Shown here piece by piece: positions 20,436-30,359 of a stretch of 64,000 nt of DNA. Both the position numbers and the translations under genes were made by a program. The notes under the pieces are model-generated. The model made no database searches, had not been told where the DNA came from, and saw only the letters and a list, made by a program, of their open reading frames with translations. Source of the stretch: Anabaena azotica FACHB-119 (GTDB lineage Bacteria; Cyanobacteriota; Cyanobacteriia; Cyanobacteriales; Nostocaceae). The DNA is taken from the NCBI RefSeq assembly GCF_014697625.1, contig NZ_JACJSG010000010.1:124001-188000 (forward strand), written 5' to 3'. Within the stretch, counting starts at the first letter, position 1; each line of letters begins with the position of its first letter.

Positions 20436-21479
20436 CTAACTTGCAACATACGCCTTTGCAGGTTGGAGTAAATTCTTTTCTACCAACAACTCGGCTATTT
20501 GTACCGCATTCAGTGCTGCACCTTTGCGAATTTGGTCGCCGCACAGCCAAAGTTCTAAACCGTAGGGATGAGAAATATCTTGACGGATTCTCCCAACTAA
20601 AACTTCATCACGACCGCTTGCTTCTATGGGCATGGGGAAATAATTTCTACCCCAATCTTCTAATAATTTTACTCCAGGTGCGTTGCTTAAAATCTCTCTA
20701 GCTTCATCTGGAGAGAATGGTTGGGCGAACTCTAGATTAATTGCTTCTGAGTGGGCGCGGAGTACGGGAACCCGTACACAAGTTGCGGTAATTCTAATTT
20801 CTTGTGTGCCGAAGATTTTGCGGGTTTCGTTGACCATTTTCAACTCTTCCTCACAATACCCGATATCTGTCAGGGGGGAGTTGTGGGGAAATAAGTTAAA
20901 TGCTAAGGGGTAAGGTAATACTTCGGCTACTGGTTCTTCACCGTTTAAGATGGCGCTGCTTTGGATTTTGACTTCTTCCATTGCTTTCGCACCTGCACCA
21001 CTGGCAGATTGATAGGTGGCTGCCACGATGCGCTGCACTGGTTTAACTTGATGTAATGGCCAGACTGCCAAGGTCATCAAAATGGTGGTGCAGTTGGGGT
21101 TGGCGATGATGCCTTTGTGGTTGGCTGCGGCTTGGGGGTTGACCTCTGGCACTATCAGGGGTACATCTGGGTTCATACGGAAGGCGCTGGAGTTATCGAT
21201 GACCACTGCACCCTTTTCTACCGCTACCGATGCCCAAGCTTTAGATGTGGAACCACCCGCACTGGCTAAGACTATATCGACGTTTTCTAAGGCGCGATCG
21301 CTCACTGCCTCTACTGGGATATTTTCTCCTTTAAATGGGAGCGATCGCCCTACACTCCTTTCTGATGCCAATAATTTTAAATCTGCCACCGGAAAATTCC
21401 GACTTGCCAGTAATTCCAGCAACTCCGTGCCAACAGCACCAGTCGCCCCTAAAATAGCTACACGATACGTTTTAGACAA
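20436..21479 (-). CDS. asd: Aspartate-semialdehyde dehydrogenase
   Basis: This 347-residue enzyme reduces aspartyl phosphate to aspartate semialdehyde, the branch point to lysine, threonine and methionine. NADP-binding GATGAVG is at 11-17, catalytic Cys130 in NPNCTT and the CVRVPVLRAHSEAI region supplies the active-site histidine. All motifs are complete. A GGAGGAA stretch stands before the ATG at 21479. It is the first gene of the leftward asd-dapA-rnj group. Confidence 0.95.
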   Translation of the reverse strand: MSKTYRVAILGATGAVGTELLELLASRNFPVADLKLLASERSVGRSLPFKGENIPVEAVSDRALENVDIVLASAGGSTSKAWASVAVEKGAVVIDNSSAFRMNPDVPLIVPEVNPQAAANHKGIIANPNCTTILMTLAVWPLHQVKPVQRIVAATYQSASGAGAKAMEEVKIQSSAILNGEEPVAEVLPYPLAFNLFPHNSPLTDIGYCEEELKMVNETRKIFGTQEIRITATCVRVPVLRAHSEAINLEFAQPFSPDEAREILSNAPGVKLLEDWGRNYFPMPIEASGRDEVLVGRIRQDISHPYGLELWLCGDQIRKGAALNAVQIAELLVEKNLLQPAKAYVAS

Positions 21480-22431
21480 ATTAAATTCCTCCTTCCTCAG
21501 AGGTTATGGTTGATTTTTGCTCTTTTGTAAAGATGTATGAAAATAACAATAGTTGAGTATTTGAAATTAAGTTTTTCTGATTTTTAGCAATATTTCTTAA
21601 ATTATTTACCCTAACCTTTTAACTTTTTTTTACATAACTTAATCAATTCAAGAAGTTTACAATATTTTATGTTTGAGTTGGCGACCAAATCTAAAAAAAT
21701 TATATTTATTATACAATAAATCGCTGTCACCCAGAAAAATCAGGAGAAGAGTATTATATTCTGATGACTGTTTACTGTCATTCCCCTACCACCTATCCTC
21801 TTGGAGAGAAAAATCTGAGGAGTAGGATTCATAACATGAGCTAGAAATTCATTCTGCCAGCAAATCACAATCACACATATGATGTGGGTAGCTGGGTAAG
21901 CAATGTACTATGATGCAATGTGAACCAAGACAGTATAATCAACCAACTGTGAATTTTCAAGCGGCAACTTGGGATTAACCCTAACAACAGATTCAACATT
22001 CTAATATAGGATACAGACTGTTGGTTTATTGGTTGTGAAAACCAGGATATCACGATAACCGCCCGACACAACTGATGCAGTAGCTTTAACTATGACTGTT
22101 TCGGTAAAGTTATAGGGCTAAAGCGTCAAGTCCTTTGCCATTAGCAGTAAAGTGGATGTTGAGCGCAGAGTAAAAAACACTCGCCCCTAGCCTCTGTTTC
22201 ACAGTTGGCGGTGAATCTTGTTTCATCAGGACTGCTTAGTAAACACCTCCCATTCTCACCAAGAGACATTAACTCAAAAGAAGCGATGAAAAGTCATGAG
22301 TGCCGAGTTCTAACTGAAAAGCTGAGTGGAAATTTCACTCAAAACTCAGCACACAGCACTCATCACTAAATTTAGTCAATCGCATCTAGGATGTACTTGG
22401 AGTTACAAACCCAAAAATTTAGAGACGAAGC
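21480..22431. other. Divergent asd/tig intergenic region, about 950 bp
   Basis: No gene is visible. The first 300 bp are very AT-rich. Near 22294-22362 an imperfect inverted structure, ATGAGTGC ... GCACTCAT with an inner GAGTGGAAATTTCACTC hairpin, lies about 70 bp before tig. The stretch 22080-22260 is more GC-balanced than its surroundings and might be a transcribed leader or small RNA, but I cannot identify one. Confidence 0.35.
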
Positions 22432-23850
22432 ATGAAAGTTACCCAGGAAAAACTCCCCGCCAGCCAAATTGGGCTGGAAATAGAAATTACACCAGAAATT
22501 ACGCAAAAAACTTACGAACAGGTAATTAAAAACTTATCCAGCACTGTTAATATTCCTGGGTTCCGTAAAGGTAAAGTACCGAGAAATGTCTTGTTACAGC
22601 GTTTAGGTACAACTCGCGTCAAAGCCGCAGCTTTGGAAGAGTTACTGCAAGATGGCATCGAGCAAGCGATCAAACAAGAATCCATCCCCGCCATTGGTCA
22701 ACCACAGCTGCGTTCATCGTTTGATGATTTAATTAATAATTACGAACCTGGAAAACCCCTGACTTTTACGGCGGCTGTTGATGTAGAGCCAGAAGTCAAC
22801 CTGACAAAATACACTGGGTTAGAAATCAAAGCCGAAGAAATTCAGTATAACCCCGCCCAGGTTGATGATGTATTAGACAAAGAACGCCAGCAATTGGCGA
22901 CATTAATTCCTGTGGAAGGAAGATCCGCCCAGTTGGGGGACGTGGCGGTAGTCGATTTTAAAGGCGTGATAGCCAAAGCGGAAGGCGACGATGAAAACAC
23001 CGAACCCGAACCCATTCCAGGGGGTGAAGGCACTGATTTTCAAGTAGAATTAGAAGAAGATAAATTTATTCCAGGTTTTGTAACTGGCATAGTCGGCATG
23101 AATCCTGGGGAAACCAGGGAAGTATCAGCACAATTCCCAGATCCCTACGCTAACCAAGAATTAGCCGGAAAACCCGCTATTTTCACGGTGACACTCAAAG
23201 AAATCAAAGAAAAAGAACTGCCAGAATTAAATGACGACTTTGCCCAAGATGTCAGTGATTTTGAGACATTAGAAGCCTTGCGTGCATCTTTGGCAGAGCG
23301 TTATCAAAAAGAAGCCGAAGACAAAACCAAGGCGAATAAACAAGAGGCGTTGTTAGCGGAAATTCTCAAGCATCTAGAAGTAGATTTGCCTGAAACCCTG
23401 ATAGATAAAGAAGTAGACGCGATTATCTCGCAAACAGCAATGCGCCTAGCCCAACAGGGTATGGATGTGAGGAAAATATTTACCCAAGATATTATCCCCC
23501 AGTTTAGGGAGCGATCGCGCCCGGAAGCTGTAGAACGCATCAAGCGGTCTTTAGCATTGCAAGAAGTGGCTAAACGCGAGTCTATCGAAGTCACCGCCGC
23601 AGAAGTTCAAGCCAGAGTCACAGAACTCATACAACAATATCCTGATGAAGATATAGACCAAGATAGATTGCAAGCAGTAGTCGAAAACGAACTGCGATCG
23701 GAAAAAATCATCGATTGGCTCTTGGCAAATTCTACCGTGGAACTTGTACCCGAAGGCTCATTAACTCAGCAAGAAGAAGCAGAGACAACTGCACCTGAGA
23801 CTGAGGCACAAACCCCAGAAGCTGCCGCAGAATCAACAACAGGGGAATAA
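22432..23850 (+). CDS. tig: Trigger factor
   Basis: The 472-residue ribosome-bound chaperone and prolyl isomerase has the ribosome-docking signature GFRKGKVP at residues 43-50. Its FKBP-type domain runs from about 165 (GDVAVVDFKG, then PGFVTGIVGMNPGETREV), and a long helical C-terminal domain follows. The acidic tail (EEAETTAPETEAQTPE) is typical of cyanobacterial forms. It precedes clpP-clpX in the same direction, the order common in bacteria, with a 375-bp gap that suggests its own terminator or a separate clp promoter. Confidence 0.95.
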   Translation: MKVTQEKLPASQIGLEIEITPEITQKTYEQVIKNLSSTVNIPGFRKGKVPRNVLLQRLGTTRVKAAALEELLQDGIEQAIKQESIPAIGQPQLRSSFDDLINNYEPGKPLTFTAAVDVEPEVNLTKYTGLEIKAEEIQYNPAQVDDVLDKERQQLATLIPVEGRSAQLGDVAVVDFKGVIAKAEGDDENTEPEPIPGGEGTDFQVELEEDKFIPGFVTGIVGMNPGETREVSAQFPDPYANQELAGKPAIFTVTLKEIKEKELPELNDDFAQDVSDFETLEALRASLAERYQKEAEDKTKANKQEALLAEILKHLEVDLPETLIDKEVDAIISQTAMRLAQQGMDVRKIFTQDIIPQFRERSRPEAVERIKRSLALQEVAKRESIEVTAAEVQARVTELIQQYPDEDIDQDRLQAVVENELRSEKIIDWLLANSTVELVPEGSLTQQEEAETTAPETEAQTPEAAAESTTGE

Positions 23851-24225
23851 ATTAAGGTTATTGTTGTCGGTGTGTTATGCCGTAGGCTAACGCACCACAG
23901 ATTTTCGGGACGTTAGAATCAAGCCATCACACCCTATCAACCCGCAACTAACAGTGCTGACACCCCCTAACACAAACAGGGAATTTTAGGTTATAAATGC
24001 TGAGTCATGAGTATTAAAAATTTTTACTCATCAATCAACGCCAGACGTAGGCAAACTAGCCAATGGCAAAGTTTACACTCGCCCTTGTCTAGTGAGGGGT
24101 CACACGAGAACAATGTAGATGAGGCATAATGGTTAACACATAGGTAAATCAATATCTCATTTATGAACCTATAGGCAGCTTTTGTTGCCAAAATCTCTGT
24201 ACCAACTATATTTAACCGTTCTCCT
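23851..24225. other. Spacer between tig and clpP
   Basis: No gene seen in 375 bp. It probably holds the clpP promoter. A GTGTTATGCCGTAGGCTAACGC-like interspersed repeat lies near its left end, and TGAGTCATGAGTATTAAAAA-like STRR remnants in the middle. Confidence 0.35.
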
Positions 24226-24924
24226 ATGCTTGTATCGCAGTCGGCAAATTACCCCATCAACAGTTTAAGTCGATTTGGTATGTCCTCTCACCTCAACGGC
24301 ATAAGTAACATTGTGCCAATGGTTGTAGAACAATCAGGTATGGGGGAAAGAGCCTTCGACATCTACTCCCGTCTACTGCGAGAGCGGATTATTTTCTTGG
24401 GAACGCCCATCGACGATGCTGTAGCTAACACTATTGTCGCCCAGTTATTATTCTTGGATGCCGAAGATTCGGAAAAAGACATCCAACTTTACATCAACTC
24501 CCCCGGCGGCTCTGTCTACGCAGGCATGGCAATCTATGATACAATTCAACAAATTCGTCCCGATGTTGTTACCATATGTTTTGGATTAGCAGCAAGCATG
24601 GGGGCATTTTTGTTAACCGCAGGAACTAAAGGTAAACGTATGTCACTACCTGATTCCCGCATCATGATTCACCAACCCCTGGGGGGCGCTCAAGGTCAAG
24701 CTATTGATATTGAAATCCAAGCGAGGGAAATTCTTTACATCAAGGGTCAATTGAACCAGCTATTGGCTGATCATACTGGTCAACCCCTAGAAAGAATTGA
24801 AGCAGATACCGATCGCGACTTCTTCATGTCAGCAGAAGAAGCCAAAAATTACGGTTTGATCGATCAAGTCATCTCCAGACAAAATCTTCCCACAGCTGGG
24901 GAAAACGTCACCATCGTGAAATAA
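24226..24924 (+). CDS. clpP: ATP-dependent Clp protease proteolytic subunit
   Basis: The 232-residue serine protease has its complete triad: Ser124 in [11 protein letters not shown], His149 in MIHQPLGGA and Asp198 in DTDRDFF. It forms the tetradecameric chamber fed by ClpX. The N-terminus is about 30 residues longer than the mature core; an internal start at residue 19 (MSSHLNG) or the usual N-terminal processing could account for this. It is followed after 9 bp by clpX, so the two are co-transcribed. Cyanobacteria carry several clpP paralogues; this is the one genetically linked to clpX. Confidence 0.95.
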   Translation: MLVSQSANYPINSLSRFGMSSHLNGISNIVPMVVEQSGMGERAFDIYSRLLRERIIFLGTPIDDAVANTIVAQLLFLDAEDSEKDIQLYINSPGGSVYAGMAIYDTIQQIRPDVVTICFGLAASMGAFLLTAGTKGKRMSLPDSRIMIHQPLGGAQGQAIDIEIQAREILYIKGQLNQLLADHTGQPLERIEADTDRDFFMSAEEAKNYGLIDQVISRQNLPTAGENVTIVK

Positions 24925-24933
24925 GAGGCTGGT

Positions 24934-26274
24934 ATGTCTAAGTACGACTCCCATTTAAAATGTTCTTTCTGTGGCAAGTCTCAAGAGCAGGTGCGAAAAT
25001 TGATCGCAGGGCCGGGAGTTTACATCTGCGATGAATGCGTAGACTTGTGTAATGAAATACTAGATGAGGAGTTGCTAGATACAAGTGGTGCGGCGACACA
25101 ACCAGCACCAAAATCAGAACCACCTCAAAAACGCCGCACCCGTTCCGCTAATCTCTCCCTCAGCCAAATACCCAAGCCGAGAGAGATTAAAAAATACCTA
25201 GACGAACACGTTATAGGTCAAGATGAAGCGAAGAAAGTTTTATCTGTAGCAGTTTACAATCACTACAAACGCCTAGCAATCTTGCAGTCTAAGGGTAGTG
25301 GCAAAAATGGCGCTGATGATGCCGTAGAACTGCAAAAATCCAATATTCTCCTCATCGGCCCTACAGGTTGCGGCAAAACTCTCCTGGCGCAAACCCTAGC
25401 CAAAATCCTTGATGTCCCCTTCGCTGTGGCTGATGCCACAACCCTCACAGAAGCAGGTTATGTAGGGGAAGACGTAGAAAACATTTTACTACGATTATTA
25501 CAAGTAGCAGATTTGGATGTAGAAGAAGCCCAACGGGGCATTATCTACATCGATGAAATCGATAAAATTGCCCGTAAGAGTGAAAATCCCTCAATTACCA
25601 GGGATGTTTCCGGCGAAGGTGTACAACAAGCTTTGTTAAAAATGCTGGAAGGCACAATTGCCAACGTTCCCCCCCAAGGCGGAAGGAAACACCCTTACCA
25701 AGACTGCATCCAAATCGATACCAGCAATATATTATTCATCTGTGGGGGAGCCTTCGTCGGGTTGGAGAAGGTAGTAGAGCAGAGAGGGGGCAAAAAGTCA
25801 ATAGGTTTTGTGCAACCAGGCGAAGGGCAATCTAAAGAAAAACGGGCAGCAGATGTGCTACGTCATCTAGAACCAGATGATTTGGTGAAATTTGGCATGA
25901 TTCCCGAATTTATCGGTCGTGTGCCAATGGTAGCCGTGGTAGATCCTCTGGATGAAGAAGCCTTGATGGCGATTCTAACTCAACCACGCAGCGCCCTAGT
26001 GAAGCAGTACCAAAAACTGCTGAAGATGGATAACGTCCAATTAGACTTTAAACCAGATGCGTTGCGAGCGATCGCCCAAGAAGCCTATCGTCGCAAAACT
26101 GGCGCAAGGGCATTACGTGGTATCGTGGAAGAACTCATGCTAGATGTGATGTACGAGTTACCCTCCCGTAAAGACGTAACGCGCTGCACAGTCACTAGGG
26201 AAATGGTAGAGAAGCGTTCCACAGCAGAATTGCTAGTACATCCTTCTTCACTGCCTAAACCAGAATCGGCATAA
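24934..26274 (+). CDS. clpX: Clp protease ATP-binding subunit ClpX
   Basis: The 446-residue AAA+ unfoldase has an N-terminal C4 zinc domain (Cys10, Cys13, Cys32, Cys35). Walker A GPTGCGKT lies at 142-149, Walker B in IIYIDEIDK, a pore loop in [11 protein letters not shown] and an IGF-type ClpP-docking loop (KKSIGFVQ). It recognises substrates, unfolds them and feeds them to ClpP. A 9-bp gap after clpP with GAGG in it indicates an operon. The 3' end is followed by a small inverted repeat and STRRs. Confidence 0.96.
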   Translation: MSKYDSHLKCSFCGKSQEQVRKLIAGPGVYICDECVDLCNEILDEELLDTSGAATQPAPKSEPPQKRRTRSANLSLSQIPKPREIKKYLDEHVIGQDEAKKVLSVAVYNHYKRLAILQSKGSGKNGADDAVELQKSNILLIGPTGCGKTLLAQTLAKILDVPFAVADATTLTEAGYVGEDVENILLRLLQVADLDVEEAQRGIIYIDEIDKIARKSENPSITRDVSGEGVQQALLKMLEGTIANVPPQGGRKHPYQDCIQIDTSNILFICGGAFVGLEKVVEQRGGKKSIGFVQPGEGQSKEKRAADVLRHLEPDDLVKFGMIPEFIGRVPMVAVVDPLDEEALMAILTQPRSALVKQYQKLLKMDNVQLDFKPDALRAIAQEAYRRKTGARALRGIVEELMLDVMYELPSRKDVTRCTVTREMVEKRSTAELLVHPSSLPKPESA

Positions 26275-26275
26275 T

Positions 26276-26360
26276 AGTTATTAGTCAGTAGGGGCGGGTT
26301 GATGGAGAAATTCATGGCGAAAACAAATATGTCAGTTAAACCCGCCCGTACAACAGTCCA
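26276..26360. repeat. About 80-bp GGGCGGGTT repeat, copy 1
   Basis: The repeat runs from TATTAGTCAGTAGGGGCGGG to AACCCGCCCGTACAACAGT, with internally inverted GGGCGGGTT/AACCCGCCC. A near-identical copy in opposite orientation lies at 27785-27870 and a diverged one at 43937-44013. Confidence 0.75.
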
Positions 26361-26426
26361 TAGTCCGTAGTTAATCAACTGTTAACTATGGACTATGGAC
26401 TGTTGACTGTTGACTATGGACTCTTG
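26356..26426. repeat. STRR palindrome upstream of the hydrolase gene
   Basis: CCATAGT heptamers at 26356-26374 and their complement at 26382-26400 form 19-bp arms with one mismatch and a 7-bp loop. GACTGTT units then run to the hydrolase start, so the hydrolase leader is almost wholly repeat sequence. Confidence 0.8.
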
Positions 26427-26430
26427 ACAA

Positions 26431-27348
26431 ATGGCTTATATTACTGTTCGTGGCGTTGAGCATTATTATGAGTGGATCAAACAACCATCTGGGATAGCAA
26501 AACCTGTGATGGTGTTTATTCATGGTTGGGCTGGTTCGGCTAGGTATTGGCGGAGTACAGCTCATGCTTTATCAGAGCAATTTGATTGTCTACTCTACGA
26601 TTTACGGGGGTTTGGACGTTCCCAGGGGAAACCCACTGTTGTTGGTGCTAGTGAGTCTGTAGCTGAGGCCCAGACAAATCAACAAAAGTCTCAAGCCATC
26701 CAAGAATTAACTTATGAATTAACAGAATACGCCGAAGATTTAGCCGTTCTACTTGATGAGTTGCAGCTTGGGCGCGTTTATATCAATGCTCACTCAATGG
26801 GTGCTTCCGTCGCCACAATATTTTTCAACTGTTATCCCCAAAGAGTGGAACGGGGAATTTTAACTTGTAGCGGAATTTTTGAATACGATGAGAAAGCTTT
26901 TGCGGCTTTTCATAAATTTGGCGGTTATGTAGTCAAATTCCGCCCCAAATGGTTAGGAAAAATCCCCTTTGTTGACCAGATGTTTATGGCGAGATTCCTA
27001 CATCGTCCCATACCCAAAAGCGAGCGTCAAGCCTTTTTAGAAGACTTTCTCTCTGCCGATTATGATACAGCTTTAGGAACCATTTTTACTTCGGTCAGTA
27101 AAGCCCAATCTGAATTAATGCCCCAAGAATTTGCTAAATTACAAGTTCCTACTCTACTGGTGGCTGGAGAATACGACCAAATTATTCCCGCCCAAATGGG
27201 AAGACAAGCCGCAGCCTTAAATAATCAGGTGAAATTTGTCGTAATTCCTGATACAGGACATTTCCCAATGCTGGAAGATGCAGCTACTTATCTGCAACAA
27301 GTGCGGGAGTTTTTGCAAGTAGCTACACCCGAATTACAAGCTAATTAA
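26431..27348 (+). CDS. Alpha/beta hydrolase
   Basis: The protein has 305 residues of a typical alpha/beta-hydrolase fold. The oxyanion loop FIHGWAGSARYW is at about 29-40. The nucleophile Ser122 lies in NAHSMGASVA, an acidic residue in GEYDQIIP and the histidine in DTGHFPML. A lid region of some 60 residues sits between strands. The substrate is unknown; esterase, haloperoxidase-like or C-C hydrolase activities are all possible. The gene sits between inverted copies of the GGGCGGGTT repeat together with the next small gene. Confidence 0.85.
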   Translation: MAYITVRGVEHYYEWIKQPSGIAKPVMVFIHGWAGSARYWRSTAHALSEQFDCLLYDLRGFGRSQGKPTVVGASESVAEAQTNQQKSQAIQELTYELTEYAEDLAVLLDELQLGRVYINAHSMGASVATIFFNCYPQRVERGILTCSGIFEYDEKAFAAFHKFGGYVVKFRPKWLGKIPFVDQMFMARFLHRPIPKSERQAFLEDFLSADYDTALGTIFTSVSKAQSELMPQEFAKLQVPTLLVAGEYDQIIPAQMGRQAAALNNQVKFVVIPDTGHFPMLEDAATYLQQVREFLQVATPELQAN

Positions 27349-27452
27349 ATTGTGCAAAACATTACTGAAGTTGAACATTACACCTAAATTCACCTACTTT
27401 TAATAATTTGCTTTTACACTAAAGATGTAATTTCAACCATCAGGCTATCCTC

Positions 27453-27686
27453 ATGCACTCTCAGCAAGCCTACACCACAGTGAATCGTCCAGGTGATAAT
27501 GGTACATTTGTTGCACCCATGTCAACAATATCGGCTTATCATCCCTGGGGTAAAACACCTGATCAAGCTCGTGGTGAACTTATTGACGTTGTTGAAATAA
27601 TTCATCAACAATACGAGGGAAATGAACGTTCTCTGCCGGAAAATGTTTACATAAGCGCCGAAGAAGAGCGTTATCAGCTAAGGTAA
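27453..27686 (+). CDS. Small conserved protein, HicB-like tail
   Basis: The protein has 77 residues. The C-terminal half (WGKTPDQARGELIDVVEII, then SLPENVYIS) resembles the TPEEAxxEL region of HicB-type antitoxin-like proteins, but no HicA partner is adjacent and the N-terminal strand region is degenerate. It may be a stand-alone remnant or a cyanobacterial small protein. It lies 104 bp after the hydrolase gene in the same direction. Confidence 0.5.
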   Translation: MHSQQAYTTVNRPGDNGTFVAPMSTISAYHPWGKTPDQARGELIDVVEIIHQQYEGNERSLPENVYISAEEERYQLR

Positions 27687-27784
27687 TTATTTTTCTGTAT
27701 ACAGGGTTTTTTTACATAATTAGTCCACAGTCAATAGTCAATAGTCCAGAGTCTATATTCGTTAATTTTTGTTAATTTACTCAT

Positions 27785-27870
27785 GACTATGGACTGTTGT
27801 ACGGGCGGGTTTAACTGACATATTTGTTTTCGCCATGAATTTCTCCATAAACCCGCCCCTACTGACTAAT
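27785..27870. repeat. About 80-bp GGGCGGGTT repeat, copy 2 (inverted)
   Basis: Reverse complement of the repeat at 26276-26360, differing at only a few positions. The STRR CCATAGT end also matches. It abuts the stop codon of the leftward gene at 27873. Confidence 0.75.
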
Positions 27871-27872
27871 AA

Positions 27873-28253
27873 TTAACCAAACCAATGGGATGGTTCACTG
27901 CCTAATTGTACTGATTCACAAAGGTGACGACTAATCCAGTCTGATTTTTCTTGAAAAATAGAATAAATGCCTTCGTGAATCAAACGTTGTAGGTGTTGTT
28001 GCTGTTCTAAAGGACTACGAGGTAACTTGTTGTTCAACCAGCTTTCTTTGTCACAGCTTGCTATTAGTAATTGCTCGTCCGATATGACGCTATACAAGCA
28101 GGGAATACGGTTGAGGACAAAAGCAATTAACTCTTGGCGCAAATCAGGAATTGCAAATGCTTGTTGATAAGGATGATAAGCATAAGTATCTAAAACATTT
28201 TCAATTTCTCCCAGAACTGATTGCTGCGTTAAATTTACTACTGTTTTCATCAT
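27873..28253 (-). CDS. Small protein, possibly ComFB-like
   Basis: The protein has 126 residues. The stretch DLRQELIAFVLNRIPCLYSVI resembles the ALNRLPPLY signature of ComFB family proteins, some of which bind c-di-GMP in cyanobacteria. The cysteines of classical ComFB are lacking and the remainder is not diagnostic. A clear AAAGGAG precedes the tandem ATG codons at 28253 and 28250. Expression as a single gene is likely. The family call is tentative. Confidence 0.5.
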   Translation of the reverse strand: MMKTVVNLTQQSVLGEIENVLDTYAYHPYQQAFAIPDLRQELIAFVLNRIPCLYSVISDEQLLIASCDKESWLNNKLPRSPLEQQQHLQRLIHEGIYSIFQEKSDWISRHLCESVQLGSEPSHWFG

Positions 28254-29099
28254 TTTTTAACTCCTTTTTTATCTGTTTAGTGATTAAATCTGTGCAGAGA
28301 AACACCCTGCTAAATGGCAATCTCTTCTAGGCAACAATTTAGAAGTTATTTCTATTTTGATATTCCAGTCATAAACAAACTTTTTATTCTTGTATATTTC
28401 CAGCTACTTGTCCATATACATTTTTGTAGTTAAGACTGATTGACAGTATAGCTCTTACAAAAGAAGACTTAACAGAGCAGTAAAGTCTAATGTTTTCTAT
28501 TTATATTTTAATTTTTACAAATTGACGAGCTTTTAACGAAAATCTACACAAAACGCAGCAAAACTATGAGGGATCAGCAAAAAATGGTCTTGATGACCAT
28601 TAAAAAGAGTAAATTATCGATAAAAGTAAGACTTACTTGTTTTGTTTACATTACTTATTAAACATATAGGAATCCTATTTCAATTTTGAAAAAATCTCAG
28701 TACCTGTAGTATTGCCCACCATATCACGGTTTTGGTGGGCAGTGTATCGGCCTACCTATGTTTCAAACATCAAGTAGTCATCTTATATATTTAACCCATC
28801 TATACAGTTTAGTGTGAGCGTTATTTTTTTTTTAAATCATCTTTATAGATGAATCTAATAAGTATAGCAGGGGACAGGTGATAGGTGACAGGTGACAGGT
28901 AAAGAAGCTTTTCTCTGTAAGGATTTTATGATTCGTTAATGTCCTAACCTATGTCTCGCTTGCTATAAAAAAATAATGTTTTTTACATGGACTAAACTGT
29001 CTAATGATAGATGCAGATGCAAAAAATTTTATGTGCATGAGTTACACGCAGTATTTAGAGAAACTCTTCTCCCAATATGGGAGAAGAAAGGGGTAAAAA
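28254..29099. other. Long gene-free stretch with one repeat copy
   Basis: No gene is seen in 846 bp. It contains a TATAGCA-family element at 28863-28967. It also has a short hairpin near 28712-28745 built from TTGCCCACC and GGTGGGCA. The rest is AT-rich and probably holds the promoter of the ComFB-like gene. Confidence 0.4.
28863..28967 (-). mobile_element. TATAGCA-ended repeat family, copy B (105 bp)
   Basis: Opposite orientation and same length as copy A at 5910-6014. The shared core reads ATTTTATGATTC ... GTCCTAACCTATG on this strand, and the ends are TATAGCAG and TTGCTATA. Confidence 0.65.
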
Positions 29100-30128
29100 T
29101 TAGGCAAAAACTTTAAGAAAGTTTTCCCCAGGTAGAACTAGCTGCTTTAAATAATTGTTAATCTCTACAGATGCGGCCAGTCCAGAAAGCATTGCCCCTT
29201 CTACAAGATTGCCACCACACCAATCACCACAGCAAACTAAAGGTAGTTCAGCTTTTGCGGATAGAACTTTATCTTGCCAAGGGTTACTGGGGAAAGCATA
29301 GCGCCAGCGATGTACTTGTAACCATTCTGGTATTTCTAGCCAAGGTATTTCTAAAGTCTGGGCTGCATACTTTAACATCTCATGTCCTATGGGTTGTAAA
29401 TCTGAAGCTTCTAAATGAAGTTGGGCAAAATTGGCGCTGCTTTGCAAGACAAATACTGGTTGTTGGGGTTGAGGACGCTTGCTACTATCTAAACCAATCC
29501 ATCCCAAAATAGCATCATCAACAAAGCTAGAGGCTCTCCAGTTTGGTAGGGGGTGAAATGAAGGAGGATATCCAGCGATCGCACTCATACAGGGATAATA
29601 TTCTACAGAACTCAAATCTGTTAAAAATTGTTTACCCAACACAGCTTCACCCAACGGAGTCAATAACATCGCCGCTTGAGGTGCAGGAATAGCTATCACT
29701 AAAGCTTGAGCAGTTAATTCTTCATTGCTGGATTCTAAAGTTAAACGCCAATTTTTTGCCGATGTTAAGTTAACTTCTGTAACGCGCTGATTGAGGAGAA
29801 TATTTAAATTTTGGGCGATAAATTTAGCGATCGCACTCATACCCGCAGGCGCAACATAACGCGGCGTGGCGTTCGGCTGGAGTTCTGACCAGTTTTCTAA
29901 GATATGGCGATCGCATAATAACTCTACAAAACTAGTGAATAACTCACCCTTGGGCTTTAAATAACAAGCTCCATGATCTGCCCAAGTTCCATGTAAGCGC
30001 CGCGTAGCCATTCGTCCCCCTAAACCACGGGACTTTTCCACAACTAACACCGAATATCCAGCTTGACTTAACTGCTGGGCGCAAACTAAGCCAGCGATAC
30101 CTGCACCGATAATTACAACGTCATTCAT
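29100..30128 (-). CDS. NAD(P)/FAD-dependent oxidoreductase (renalase-like)
   Basis: The protein has 342 residues. The FAD-binding motif IIGAGIAGLVCAQQL is at about 5-19, followed by VVEKSRGLGGRMATRR, the pattern of the amine-oxidase/renalase-like group. A C-terminal FAD-contact stretch, LVCCGDWCGGNLVEGAMLSG, completes the fold. Its substrate is unknown. Predicted soluble. The gene is monocistronic and starts at ATG 30128, next to a run of GGGTAATGGGTAATGGG-type repeats. Confidence 0.82.
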   Translation of the reverse strand: MNDVVIIGAGIAGLVCAQQLSQAGYSVLVVEKSRGLGGRMATRRLHGTWADHGACYLKPKGELFTSFVELLCDRHILENWSELQPNATPRYVAPAGMSAIAKFIAQNLNILLNQRVTEVNLTSAKNWRLTLESSNEELTAQALVIAIPAPQAAMLLTPLGEAVLGKQFLTDLSSVEYYPCMSAIAGYPPSFHPLPNWRASSFVDDAILGWIGLDSSKRPQPQQPVFVLQSSANFAQLHLEASDLQPIGHEMLKYAAQTLEIPWLEIPEWLQVHRWRYAFPSNPWQDKVLSAKAELPLVCCGDWCGGNLVEGAMLSGLAASVEINNYLKQLVLPGENFLKVFA

Positions 30129-30129
30129 A

Positions 30130-30300
30130 GGATTGGGTAATGGGTAATGGGTAATGGGTAATGGGGAAGGGGGAAGGGGGAGGGGGGAAAGGGGAAAGGG
30201 TAAAGACTTTCTCCGGTGCGCCTCTGCTCATCTCCCTCATCTTCCTCATCTCCCTCATCTCCCCCTACTCCCCAATCCCCAGTCCCCAATCCCCATATAT
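30130..30300. repeat. STRR cluster between the oxidoreductase and YaaW genes
   Basis: GGGTAAT heptamers, then GGGGAAA-type units, then CTCATCTCC units and CCCAGTC/CCCAATC units. The cluster fills nearly all of the shared promoter region of two divergent genes. Confidence 0.8.
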
Positions 30301-30359
30301 TCTGATAGCTAATAGTAGAATAGGGTACAGAAAAGCTGCATGGAAGGGAGGAAGGGACA

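Noticed and set aside
22080..22260. Possible stable RNA gene upstream of tig
   Set aside because: The base composition differs from the flanks, but I found no tRNA, 6S, tmRNA or SRP RNA signature and no terminator.
28712..28745. Hairpin TTGCCCACC/GGTGGGCA as a terminator
   Set aside because: No T tract follows on either strand and no gene ends close by; it may be another small repeat.
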